DNA of 64,000 nt from Gammaproteobacteria bacterium (GCA_023266055.1 JAHFRW010000010.1:1-64000); one strand, 5' to 3'. Numbered from the stretch's first letter, positions 28,805 through 38,478 are shown. A program made the numbers and translations. The notes: a model not told the origin generated them from the sequence alone.

Positions 28805-30157
28805 TTAATTCACGCCCGCAATCATCAGTGCGCGCTGTAAATACGACGTGGCTTCCTGCAGGGTATTGATGGCGCCCACATAATCACCCTTTCCCGCCAG
28901 CTGCGCCGCTTCCACATTCAGCCCTTGACTCTTTTTCTCTAATTCAGCCATTTTATCAACCGTGATGGCCGGTGGCTTTTTCTGATCCAGCGCCAACGGA
29001 ATCAATTCTTCATAGCTTTTATAGCGAGCCACTTCATACTCGTACTCAGCAGCCGGTGTCGCAAAGTTTTTATCGTACACAACGGTTTCATTATCCAGTA
29101 ACGCACCCAGTGCACCCGTCACCATACGTTGCGCATTAGCCAGAATTTTATTCGCCTCATCATAACGCCCGGCATCACCATGTCCCTTGGCCTGGCTCAT
29201 CAAATCCTGGAATTTTTTTTCATCCAGCGCGGCAGCCGGTTTCTTTTTTCCTGCCAGACGCTCGCTATGCTGCTTGTAAGATGACTCAAATGTCTTGGTC
29301 GCATCCAGCAACTCAGCATAGCGGAACTTGGGGTCAAGCCCTGTGTCCTGAGTGTCGCTCGGCACCAGGCGCACTGCGGCAGTCACCAGACGTATCGACT
29401 CATCCACTTCGTCCTGCGCCTTGGCAAGGTTATTCGTCCCCAGTGTCACGCGCGCCGCATCCAGATGCGTACGTGCACTGGCCAGCATTTCCTTGGCCCG
29501 CACATGGCTGCTGGCACTGACACGCTGCGCACCTTTCGATGTATTCATCAGCATGTTGGCATACTCAATTTTTTGCTTGACCTGCATCTCCGTCACTACG
29601 GCATGGTCCGTCTCTGGATGCCCCTCTGCAGCGGCACGCGATGTCACGGGGGCGACCGCAGCACCCTCCAGCGTAGACGCTTTACCCTTGTCAACAATCC
29701 TGAGCATACCCCCCATGCTTCTGTGATTACGACACTGGTAATACACGACATCCGGCGTCGTCGCCGAGGGCGTGAATGTCACCATGCCACGAAAGGTAAA
29801 CTGCCCCTCCACTCCATCAGTCACCGTACTACCACCCTGCCCCACCGCGCTGGTCGAAAAATAAAAATCGTGTTGTGGCCCGGTATCGATGTTAAAGGTA
29901 TATTCCACACCCCGCGTCAACACCAGCGTCTTCCCTTGCACACCGTCCAGCGCCAGACCAATTTTATGACCCTGCCCGAAAAAGGGATGGGTTTGATCTT
30001 TGGTGACAGCGGTGATGGAAAACACCCGCTGCTCTGTACTTTTACTATCTGTGGGAGCACCCGCGGCTACAGATGCAGCACTGTAAACCCCCGCAAAACC
30101 CAACGAAATTATCTGGAATAAAAACCAAATCTGTCGACCCATAAGCTTCATGATCAT
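28805..30157 (-). CDS. Secreted cupredoxin-domain protein fused to helical repeat region
   Basis: Signal peptide; GPQHDFYFS...VVYYQCRNHRSMGGMLRI (H/C/H/M type-1 copper pattern); long Ala/Lys-rich helical C-terminal region. Confidence 0.75.
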   Translation of the reverse strand: MIMKLMGRQIWFLFQIISLGFAGVYSAASVAAGAPTDSKSTEQRVFSITAVTKDQTHPFFGQGHKIGLALDGVQGKTLVLTRGVEYTFNIDTGPQHDFYFSTSAVGQGGSTVTDGVEGQFTFRGMVTFTPSATTPDVVYYQCRNHRSMGGMLRIVDKGKASTLEGAAVAPVTSRAAAEGHPETDHAVVTEMQVKQKIEYANMLMNTSKGAQRVSASSHVRAKEMLASARTHLDAARVTLGTNNLAKAQDEVDESIRLVTAAVRLVPSDTQDTGLDPKFRYAELLDATKTFESSYKQHSERLAGKKKPAAALDEKKFQDLMSQAKGHGDAGRYDEANKILANAQRMVTGALGALLDNETVVYDKNFATPAAEYEYEVARYKSYEELIPLALDQKKPPAITVDKMAELEKKSQGLNVEAAQLAGKGDYVGAINTLQEATSYLQRALMIAGVN

Positions 30158-30387
30158 TCCCTAAAAATATCAATTAACGCAGCCGCGCAAGGACGTGCCA
30201 CAATAAAGTCAGCCCGCTGTATTCTCTCCACCTTGCCGGGACGTATTTCCTGGTGGCGCGTCCCGATTATTTATTTCCTGTGCAGACAACCGTGTCCATC
30301 ATTATTTGCCAGGATTATTATGTTTGATACCCAAAGGACGTCCCACACGGAGACGCCCTTTGCAGCACTTGCCTCATGCCTAATGAC

Positions 30388-31131
30388 TTATTTCCATGGA
30401 TTCTTGAGTGTTGCCTCGCTCAATGGCGGCTTCCAGTCATCCGGTTTCGGCTTGGAATGACACTTGCGACACGACTTGGTTGTAATCGGGAACGATACCT
30501 TGCCATGACATACGCCACATTTCTGTCCCAGCAGGATGGCAGACATGTTGATCTGGTTCGCGCCTTTTTGCGGAATAAAGATCGCGGGGTGGCAGTTTGA
30601 ACAAAACAGCCATTCGGTATGCTGGCGATGCGGGAACACCACATCCGGCACTGACGCTTTTACTGGACGGACAATATCCAGATCCATGACAAACGGCTCG
30701 GCATCGGGATCTTCCCTTTCCCAGCGCGGGCGGATCTTTTTATCATCGAGGGTTTTCACCCAATCCACACGATTACCGTATTCGGTAGGTGGCAGCCCTT
30801 CAAAAGCCGGCTTGGGCGCCGCAAGAATATGCGTGGCCTCGTTTTGTGGATCACGCAGACCATCTTCAGCCGGGGGCAAATGGATGCCCTTGGGCTTCTT
30901 CAGATTACGATTGAAGCTGTTAATATCGTCCACCTGCGCAATATGAATAACCTGCACATCGGACTGGGCCATTTCATCAACCGGCTTGTATTCTGGCGCG
31001 TAAGACAAATCCTTGACCGGGACCGAACCATCGGGACGCGGTGCAACCTGGGGTTGGGCGCTGCACGCCGACCCCACCAGAAACAGCGAGAACGCGCCGA
31101 CCATAAAGAGTGTTTTTTTATGCAAATTCAT
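30388..31131 (-). CDS. Triheme cytochrome c lipoprotein (c7-type)
   Basis: CSNCH, CGVCH, CRKCH; FPHRQHTEWLFCSNCHPAIFIPQKGANQINMSAI; lipobox VGSAC. Confidence 0.9.
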   Translation of the reverse strand: MNLHKKTLFMVGAFSLFLVGSACSAQPQVAPRPDGSVPVKDLSYAPEYKPVDEMAQSDVQVIHIAQVDDINSFNRNLKKPKGIHLPPAEDGLRDPQNEATHILAAPKPAFEGLPPTEYGNRVDWVKTLDDKKIRPRWEREDPDAEPFVMDLDIVRPVKASVPDVVFPHRQHTEWLFCSNCHPAIFIPQKGANQINMSAILLGQKCGVCHGKVSFPITTKSCRKCHSKPKPDDWKPPLSEATLKNPWK

Positions 31132-31163
31132 GTACTTTCCCCTCCTTCACTAGATTTTAGTCA

Positions 31164-31631
31164 TTACTTTTTAGGGGCGGCGGCAGGCGCAGGGGCAGCA
31201 GAACCTGTGAGTGGCTGATACGGCGGAGCCACCAAAGTCTGTACTGTGCTGCCATGAAAATGGGTAGGGGTTCCGGGCACGCCCGAATGGCACATACCGC
31301 AGTTTTCCACCGACCAGGCAATTTCACCGTTATGGCAGGCACCACAGAATTTGCCGTCAATGATTTTGGCCATGGTAATTTTGTTACCGCCGGCCTTGAA
31401 CTGGAAGCCCAAATCAGCATGACACACCTTGCAACGAAAACGTATGCGGTGGAACCAATGCGAAAACACCGCCGGACGCATACCCGCCGCATCGGCGTAG
31501 TTATTGATGACCACGTCTCCGTATTCAGCTTGCGCTGGCGCGGGTGCTACCAACATGGCCGCCCAGGCAACCACCCCCAGAGCAAGCGCCCTCCACGTAA
31601 TACGACCTTTCATTATCGGTAACATCAGCAC
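31164..31631 (-). CDS. Triheme cytochrome c (c7-type), periplasmic
   Basis: CKVCH, CGACH, CGMCH; FSHWFHRIRFRCKVCH; signal peptide. Confidence 0.9.
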   Translation of the reverse strand: MLMLPIMKGRITWRALALGVVAWAAMLVAPAPAQAEYGDVVINNYADAAGMRPAVFSHWFHRIRFRCKVCHADLGFQFKAGGNKITMAKIIDGKFCGACHNGEIAWSVENCGMCHSGVPGTPTHFHGSTVQTLVAPPYQPLTGSAAPAPAAAPKK

Positions 31632-31795
31632 TCTCCCCTCGTTTTAAAAATAATCCTGACTCCATGCACCACCACGATCGAACCTCAATCACGATGATTC
31701 ACATTTTAACCTGTACACACAACAACCACACCGTCCAAACCAACGATCATCACCCCGGTCAACGGTGCGCCCCTGACCGCTCTTTGCACTACGCA

Positions 31796-33667
31796 TCAGA
31801 AACGCCGCGCGATACGCGCCATTACCAGACTTGAATTTTGCCCATCAATCTGTATTAAACGCAAGCTTAAACTAGTATCTAACAACCCAATCATATAATC
31901 CAGCCGGTTATCCCACTCGGCACGATCGATCCCCGCTTCCGCCGCGGCCCGGGATACAAACAAGTTTGACAGAAAACGCAGATTCGTCACACCAAATATA
32001 TTAGAATGCTGATAATCCACCCGCCCTGTCGCCGTCGCGACATCGGTGCCCACACCCAACTGCGGAAATTCCTGACGCACGTACTGTACTGTCAGATTAC
32101 CCGACAAAAAACTGGAACGATTCAACGGCTGGACACGCAAAACCTGAAAATTCACCAGTTGCTGCTGATCCGTGGTATCGGTCAGCGCACGTGAGTCCGA
32201 AAGCGTCATCTGTACTGTAGAATTCCCCCCGCCCCCCGCCGCCTGATTCCAGGCCACAGTCCCAGTATGATCCAGACGCGCATTAGAAGCACCAATGCCG
32301 GCATATTGACGTGTCGCCAGCGACCCTTGATGATCCTGGTAAAGCGTAACTGCTTCATCGTTAATGCGGTAAGCACCATTGATCGACTGTCCCAGACTGA
32401 CGTTCAACGAAGAAATTTCGCTTAAAAACCAGGTTTTTTGCCCGTTATGAGACAGCGAGGACGTCACTGTCTGGCGAGCCGTCTCTTCGCCTGACTGATT
32501 ATCCAGACTACCGGTGGCAAACCAGCGGTATATAAACCCTGATTTTTCATACAAATCAGATTGATACAACAGTCCTGCCTGCTGGCGGGCCAATTGGGTT
32601 TCGGAACCGTTGCTTTGCGTATTGGTAAATGCCGCGCTGGCATCAAAACGCCATTTCCTGCTTAACTGATAAAAAAATCCACCCGAGGCACTGACCGACA
32701 GCGAATCACTGGACGCCACCGGCGCATTACCCTGCAGGTCATAGACACGTACCCCGCCACTCATCGACCAGGGCCGGGCGTCCGGGCGCCAGAAAAAGAA
32801 GCTGGAAGCCTGCATAATATCCGTGGTGCTACTGCCATAGGTGGAACTGGCGCTGGTCACACGGAACGAACGATCAAAAGTATAATAACTGGCTTTGTTG
32901 TCGATGCGAAACGAAGGCGAAGGCAAATAAAAATGGCTCAGGTCAAAAATAACACTCTCATTACGCAACTTGCTCAAAGAGTGATCTGTTGTGCCCTGAC
33001 TGAGCTTCACCAATACATTTTGCTTGCCACGCCGCACATCCGCTTCGGCACCCAGCAACACGTCATCATAACTACCATCACTCGCCGAACTCCAGCTCGA
33101 TGAATCGTAACGCACCATAAAACGATCATTTTGATCATTGAGGTAAGACTGCCGCAATTCCAAGCGTGTGGTATCAAACTCAATGTCCGTAAACATCACT
33201 GGCGCACTCGAAATGCGGGTTGCATCAATACGGCTATTGCTTGCCAGATACCGCAACCCGAATGGCGCCTTGCTCTGTGGCAACACATTAAGATTGAATT
33301 CGCCCGTCACGATCGTTGCTTCATTATTCACAAGACCACCATCCGCCATGCTGGCGCTGGAACCCCCGCTAAACTCCGTAGTGTCCCTGGCAAATGTAAT
33401 CCCGCCCTCAACCGTAGCAAGCCATGGCTGCCATAAGTAAGAACTGGCATGCGTATTGGCCAGCCATTGATAACTGGTACTATCTGCATTGCTGGTACCG
33501 CTCAACCAGCGGTAGCTGTACCCCACGCTGCCCGACACCTCAACCGGCCCCAACGAAACGGCGAACACATGCACGGGCCACGCCAATGCCAGCAGCACCA
33601 GCATCGCCATGACCATATCAGATCGACTCCCCGATCGACTTACCGTGCTGTCAATATTAAAATTCAT
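31796..33667 (-). CDS. Large outer-membrane beta-barrel (candidate porin of a porin-cytochrome conduit)
   Basis: Signal peptide; 623 aa of alternating aromatic/polar strands; ends ...SLSLRLIQIDGQNSSLVMARIARRF (C-terminal aromatic). Confidence 0.75.
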   Translation of the reverse strand: MNFNIDSTVSRSGSRSDMVMAMLVLLALAWPVHVFAVSLGPVEVSGSVGYSYRWLSGTSNADSTSYQWLANTHASSYLWQPWLATVEGGITFARDTTEFSGGSSASMADGGLVNNEATIVTGEFNLNVLPQSKAPFGLRYLASNSRIDATRISSAPVMFTDIEFDTTRLELRQSYLNDQNDRFMVRYDSSSWSSASDGSYDDVLLGAEADVRRGKQNVLVKLSQGTTDHSLSKLRNESVIFDLSHFYLPSPSFRIDNKASYYTFDRSFRVTSASSTYGSSTTDIMQASSFFFWRPDARPWSMSGGVRVYDLQGNAPVASSDSLSVSASGGFFYQLSRKWRFDASAAFTNTQSNGSETQLARQQAGLLYQSDLYEKSGFIYRWFATGSLDNQSGEETARQTVTSSLSHNGQKTWFLSEISSLNVSLGQSINGAYRINDEAVTLYQDHQGSLATRQYAGIGASNARLDHTGTVAWNQAAGGGGNSTVQMTLSDSRALTDTTDQQQLVNFQVLRVQPLNRSSFLSGNLTVQYVRQEFPQLGVGTDVATATGRVDYQHSNIFGVTNLRFLSNLFVSRAAAEAGIDRAEWDNRLDYMIGLLDTSLSLRLIQIDGQNSSLVMARIARRF

Positions 33668-34692
33668 TAATTATTATCATTGTCCTTGATGACGACGGGA
33701 GTGCGTGCACGCAACCCCTCAATCAACCCCTGCCACGCTGCATCAGCCTGCTCACGCATCAATAATTCACGCGCCCGTGGCTCAGCGGCCACGGCATCGT
33801 TCAACACTGCCGCAGCACGCTCACCCAGCCGCAACACCACCACCCCCTGCAGCAACATCACGGGATCCGAAATGTCCCCTGCCACCATTTTATCTAGCAC
33901 CTGCTGCGCCTCAGCGGCCAGCATGCCGTGATGCACATACCCCAAATCCCCGCCCCTGGCGGCTGAACTGTCAGCAGAATGCAAGCGCGCCAACTCCGCA
34001 AAATCCGCACCGTTGCGCAACTTGCCGACCAGCTGGGCGGCCTCCTGCTCGGCCACTTTCCACATTTGCGCAGATGCCGACGGCGCCACTTTCAGCAAAA
34101 TCAACGAAACACGCACACGCTCGGGCGTGGTGAATTGATCCAGATGATCCTGATAATACTGACGCACTTCCGCCATGCCTGGCACAGGCACCTGCTTCAC
34201 CTGCGCTTCAAGCTGTGCCAGCTTATCTTCGTCTTCCAGGCGGCCACGCAACAACGGCAGGGCACGCTCCCTGTCCGCACGCCATTCTGACGTACCCGAC
34301 AGACGTTGCTCAATCTGGGCCAGTTTGGCATCCACCGCCACCGTATTCGCCACAATACCGCGACGCCTGATTTCCTGCCGCAACAGCACTCGATCAACCA
34401 GACGTTGCGTTACCTCAAGACGATACGCGGTCAACTGCTCCGGTTGCGGCGCGCCGTGAAAAAACCTGCGGCGCATGCCCTCATGCAGGGCCGCCTGGAA
34501 CTCCTCGCGGGAAACACTCTCTTCCCCCACCATTGCAAAAGGCGTTGATATTTCAATGGAAGACGACTGAACTGCACCAACCGCCGATTCAGTCATTGCA
34601 TCAGGCGCCGCGTATACCGCCGGCACCAGTGCCACGGCTAGCAGCGCCACCCCTCCCTGCCAGGCACCCAAACGCCACCCTCTATTTGGCAT
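33667..34692 (-). CDS. Secreted peptidyl-prolyl cis-trans isomerase, parvulin/SurA-like
   Basis: VRVSLILLKVAPSASAQMWKVAEQEAAQLVGKLRNGADFAELARLHSADSSAARGGDLGYVHHGML parvulin motif. Confidence 0.88.
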   Translation of the reverse strand: MPNRGWRLGAWQGGVALLAVALVPAVYAAPDAMTESAVGAVQSSSIEISTPFAMVGEESVSREEFQAALHEGMRRRFFHGAPQPEQLTAYRLEVTQRLVDRVLLRQEIRRRGIVANTVAVDAKLAQIEQRLSGTSEWRADRERALPLLRGRLEDEDKLAQLEAQVKQVPVPGMAEVRQYYQDHLDQFTTPERVRVSLILLKVAPSASAQMWKVAEQEAAQLVGKLRNGADFAELARLHSADSSAARGGDLGYVHHGMLAAEAQQVLDKMVAGDISDPVMLLQGVVVLRLGERAAAVLNDAVAAEPRARELLMREQADAAWQGLIEGLRARTPVVIKDNDNN

Positions 34693-35515
34693 GGCAGGTC
34701 AAGCATACCGCACTGCCCTTCGGATCTACGCGCAGAAAAGTAGGGTTATAATCAACATGCGGATCATGGCACGACGCGCATTCCACATAGGGCTGTGGCT
34801 CGCCGGCAAACCGGCCACGCGTGCCCACGCGGGTATACAGCTTCATATCCGTCTTCTCAAACGCCAGCGAGCCCTCCACCGGCGTGTTCACCCACCATAC
34901 GCGCTCAGTGCCCACAATGGCGGTACTGGCCTGATTAAAATCCTTGTCCGCACCCGGACCGGAAGGGTTGGAGGACGAATACCCCCCTCCCGCAAATTGA
35001 ATACCGACAGGATGGTCATTGGTCAAATCCTTGCCAAGATTGGTAATCACACTGGGCGGCGCAATGCGGCCACCTACTGTAGAGGCCTGACCACTCCAGC
35101 GACCCGTGCTGAAACCTTGCACAATACGTCCCGATCCTGGCTCATTGAGCAATGAATCCATTGCCTGGGTACCATCGTGGCACGACAGGCAGGCCAGCGA
35201 TACCGACCCCACCTGCTCCACATGAGCATCCAGCGTGGTGGTACCCATCTGATCGTAGGTCTGGAACCCATTAGGATCAAGATTACGGTTCCACAGCGGC
35301 ACAGCGGCCGCCTCATTGGCACCATGAGGGGTATGGCAGAACACGCAGATCTCGCGCGTACCGCTGAACTGACTGGCCGCGTTAATGCCGGTACTGCCCA
35401 GATTGTGCTTGGTATTAAAAATTCCGGCCAAAGCCCCCCCCGCCACCAATAATAGCAGCACAGCAATAATCAGATTTTTTCCGGAGGCCGTGTGGCTACG
35501 GTACTTTATTGTCAT
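34682..35515 (-). CDS. Tetraheme cytochrome c, doubled-CXXCH / cytochrome c3-like
   Basis: CVFCH, CLSCH, CASCH, CLTCH; FNTKHNLGSTG...CVFCHTPHGAN...PLWNRNL; signal anchor. Confidence 0.92.
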   Translation of the reverse strand: MTIKYRSHTASGKNLIIAVLLLLVAGGALAGIFNTKHNLGSTGINAASQFSGTREICVFCHTPHGANEAAAVPLWNRNLDPNGFQTYDQMGTTTLDAHVEQVGSVSLACLSCHDGTQAMDSLLNEPGSGRIVQGFSTGRWSGQASTVGGRIAPPSVITNLGKDLTNDHPVGIQFAGGGYSSSNPSGPGADKDFNQASTAIVGTERVWWVNTPVEGSLAFEKTDMKLYTRVGTRGRFAGEPQPYVECASCHDPHVDYNPTFLRVDPKGSAVCLTCHAK

Positions 35516-35648
35516 CTTCCCACCCCTAATCCTTAGCTTTCTAACACAGGGGGTTTTGCGCTGTCAATGAAAGCCGGGGAAAACGGGCCGAAAAAATACA
35601 CAGGGAGAAATACTCCCTCTCACTCCCCACTCTGCATCACATGGAATC

Positions 35649-35692
35649 ATAAAAAAAACGGGCACCCCCACTGAAAGCGGGGGTGCCCGTGA
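35649..35692 (-). terminator. Rho-independent terminator downstream of porin 1
   Basis: Minus strand: cgggcacccccgctttcagtgggggtgcccgttttttt, perfect 11-bp stem then T-tract. Confidence 0.93.
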
Positions 35693-35743
35693 TTAACGAC
35701 TGCTCAGACTATAAAAATGGATAATGCATCCACCTGCCGCCGG

Positions 35744-36826
35744 TTACTTTGACGAGAAGGTATGGTTAACACCCACAGAGAAGGATGAAACATCCTTGCC
35801 TGTTACGCCACCCACACCCTCAACCGTGTACTTGGCCGCAGAGTCGTTGCTGACCATGGTGTACAAAGCATAGGCTTCCGTGGTCTTGGACAGGGCATAG
35901 GACGCGCCCAATGCAAACTGGGTCGCACCGGTATCCGCCACACCACCCGTCTTGTCAGCCACGGCGAGCGCCGCTTTCAAGGTGATGGCATCCATCTTGT
36001 GCGCTACGTTCAGGTACCAGGCATCACGGTCATTGTTTGTACCGCCCTTGTCCGCACTTTCCCAGATGGCGCCAATGGTCGTCGCCCCACCCAAGGTAAA
36101 GGCACCGCCAATCTTCCATGCCGTAGCATCATCTGTTCCACCGGGAACAGTTGTAAAGGCGTTCAACGACTCATAAGCAGCCGTCAGGTAAAGTGGGCCC
36201 TGCGTGTAAGAACCGCTCAAGCTGTAGGCATCCTGGTCACTTGCGGCCGTGGTCAAGGGCAACTCATCGCTACCGCCAGGACGAGTGCTATAGGCTATCG
36301 CGCCCTTGAAACCACTGATGTCCGGCGATCTGTACTGAATGGAATTGTCAAACCGGCCACCGAAGGTAGCCTTGTCTGAATTAACCGCGCTTATAATTCC
36401 GTTATAATCACCACGGGTATCAACAAAGATATCCATTCCCTGGGTTGAATTCTTGTAGGGTGTATTGATACGCCCCGCCAGCACCGTGCCGAAACCACCG
36501 CTCAAACCCACGTAAGCATCACGTTTCTTGGAGCCCCAGGTGCTGGTATCAAACGCCACTTCCTGTTCAAACTGCCACATCGCTTTCAGGCCACCGCCCA
36601 GATCTTCATCACCCTTGAAGCCTAGACGTGAAGCATTGCTGCTAATAGCAATTGCCTTGTCTTCATATCCTGCTGCGGCGTCATCGTTGCTACTGAAATC
36701 CACTGACATACGGGCCTGACCGTATACTTCAACACCCGCCTGCGCCAGCACAGGCACCATGAATCCTGCACTTGCCACTATTACCGCCAATTTTTTATGC
36801 ATATTACTCATCTCTCCACTCCCCAA
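35744..36826 (-). CDS. Gram-negative porin (porin 1)
   Basis: Signal peptide, GVEVYGQARMSVDF start, ...FSVGVNHTFSSK C-terminus; porin-type motifs. Confidence 0.92.
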   Translation of the reverse strand: MGSGEMSNMHKKLAVIVASAGFMVPVLAQAGVEVYGQARMSVDFSSNDDAAAGYEDKAIAISSNASRLGFKGDEDLGGGLKAMWQFEQEVAFDTSTWGSKKRDAYVGLSGGFGTVLAGRINTPYKNSTQGMDIFVDTRGDYNGIISAVNSDKATFGGRFDNSIQYRSPDISGFKGAIAYSTRPGGSDELPLTTAASDQDAYSLSGSYTQGPLYLTAAYESLNAFTTVPGGTDDATAWKIGGAFTLGGATTIGAIWESADKGGTNNDRDAWYLNVAHKMDAITLKAALAVADKTGGVADTGATQFALGASYALSKTTEAYALYTMVSNDSAAKYTVEGVGGVTGKDVSSFSVGVNHTFSSK

Positions 36827-36902
36827 TTAAGCGTTCATCTCCTAAAATATCTTGCAAAAACAGCATACCAACACTTTATGACAACTCGGTGACAACCACC
36901 AT

Positions 36903-36943
36903 AAAAAAACGGGCAGCCCTTCATAAAGACAAGGCTGCCCGTC
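36903..36943 (-). terminator. Rho-independent terminator downstream of porin 2
   Basis: Minus strand: cgggcagccttgtctttatgaagggctgcccgttttttt. Confidence 0.88.
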
Positions 36944-37010
36944 TATACCTCCCCCATACCAACGGGGAAAGCGCACCACAAGCGGGGTTACTGCGCCCCC
37001 GCTCTATGCT

Positions 37011-38072
37011 TTACTTGGATGAAAAAGTATGATTAACACCCACAGAGAAAGATGAAACATCCTTGCCTGTTACGCCACCCACACCCTCAACCGTGTACTT
37101 GGCCGCAGAGTCGTTGCTGACCATGGTGTACAAAGCATAGGCTTCCGTGGTCTTGGACAGGGCATAGGACGCGCCCAATGCAAACTGGGTCGCACCGGTA
37201 TCCGCCACACCACCCGTCTTGTCAGCCACGGCGAGCGCCGCTTTCAAGGTGATGGCATCCATCTTGTGCGCTACGTTCAGGTACCAGGCATCACGGTCAT
37301 TGTTTGTACCGCCCTTGTCCGCACTTTCCCAGATGGCGCCAATGGTCGTCGCCCCACCCAAGGTAAAGGCACCGCCAATCTTCCATGCCGTAGCATCATC
37401 TGTTCCACCGGGAACAGTTGTAAAGGCGTTCAACGACTCATAAGCAGCCGTCAGGTAAAGTGGGCCCTGCGTGTAAGAACCGCTCAAGCTGTAGGCATCC
37501 TGGTCACTTGCCGTGGTTGTCATGGGCAGATCATCACTGGAGTAATTGGTGCTATAGGCTATCGCGCCCTTGAAACCACTGATGTCCGGCGATCTGTACT
37601 GAATGGAATTGTCAAACCGGTTGTTAAACGTGGCGCTGTTTGAGTTAACCACACCCATAATTCCATTGTAATCGCCGCGGGTGCTGGCAAACACATCCAT
37701 TGGCTGGGTTGTATTCTTGTAAGGTGTATTGATCCGTCCAGCCAACACCGTACCAAATCCACCGCCTAATCCGATGAACGAATCACGCTTCTTGGAACCC
37801 CAGGTGCTGGTATCAAACGCCACTTCCTGTTCAAACTGCCACATTGCCTTCAAGCCATTGCCCAAATCTTCATCACCCTTGAAGCCAAGACGTGACTTAT
37901 TGCTGGTGATAGAAATTGCCTTGTCTTCAAACCCTGCTGCAGTGTCATCGTTGTTGCTGAAATCCAGGGACATGCGTGCCTGACCGTAAACTTCCACACC
38001 CGCCTGCGCAGCTAACGGTGCGGCCAGAACACCTGCTACTGCCAAAGCAATTAACTTCTTTTGCATTTTCAT
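37011..38072 (-). CDS. Gram-negative porin (porin 2), C-terminal half identical to porin 1
   Basis: Same family; ORF track shows identical residues over the C-terminal half. Confidence 0.93.
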   Translation of the reverse strand: MKMQKKLIALAVAGVLAAPLAAQAGVEVYGQARMSLDFSNNDDTAAGFEDKAISITSNKSRLGFKGDEDLGNGLKAMWQFEQEVAFDTSTWGSKKRDSFIGLGGGFGTVLAGRINTPYKNTTQPMDVFASTRGDYNGIMGVVNSNSATFNNRFDNSIQYRSPDISGFKGAIAYSTNYSSDDLPMTTTASDQDAYSLSGSYTQGPLYLTAAYESLNAFTTVPGGTDDATAWKIGGAFTLGGATTIGAIWESADKGGTNNDRDAWYLNVAHKMDAITLKAALAVADKTGGVADTGATQFALGASYALSKTTEAYALYTMVSNDSAAKYTVEGVGGVTGKDVSSFSVGVNHTFSSK

Positions 38073-38240
38073 TTGCTCCCTATAAATTTAAGTGCATGTT
38101 AAACAGAAATAAAGCCACAAACATCAGATGGCATGGGGGCAACTTTACAAGGCTGACCCACGAAGATGCAACACCTTTCGTAACGAAAACCACAACCGAC
38201 GCCAAAGTGTAGCAAATATGATACAGCGGGTAAAAATTAA

Positions 38241-38463
38241 AGTGTGTCGCCGTGCTCGCGAACCATTAATTGGGACATCCCCGTCCCAATTAATGACTGC
38301 GCCCGGCAACAAGTACGCCTGCAGCGCCCGGACAGGCCTGTCGTTGTTTCCCCATGTTGTCTATACGGGTGCTCTCGCACTCATTCCGACAACACAGGGA
38401 AACCTCGGCTATCCGGGGCTTGCCCGCCACCGCTCGCTTTCGCGTCGCCCTCCCTGGCGGGCG
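38241..38463 (+). repeat. Structured repeat R, copy 1
   Basis: gtgtgtcgccgtgctcgcgaaccATTAATTGGGACatccccGTCCCAATTAATgactgcgcccggcaacaagtacgcc... through tccctggcgggcgc; second copy inverted at 39867-40147. Confidence 0.88.
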
Positions 38464-38478
38464 CTTCTGTATCTTCTA

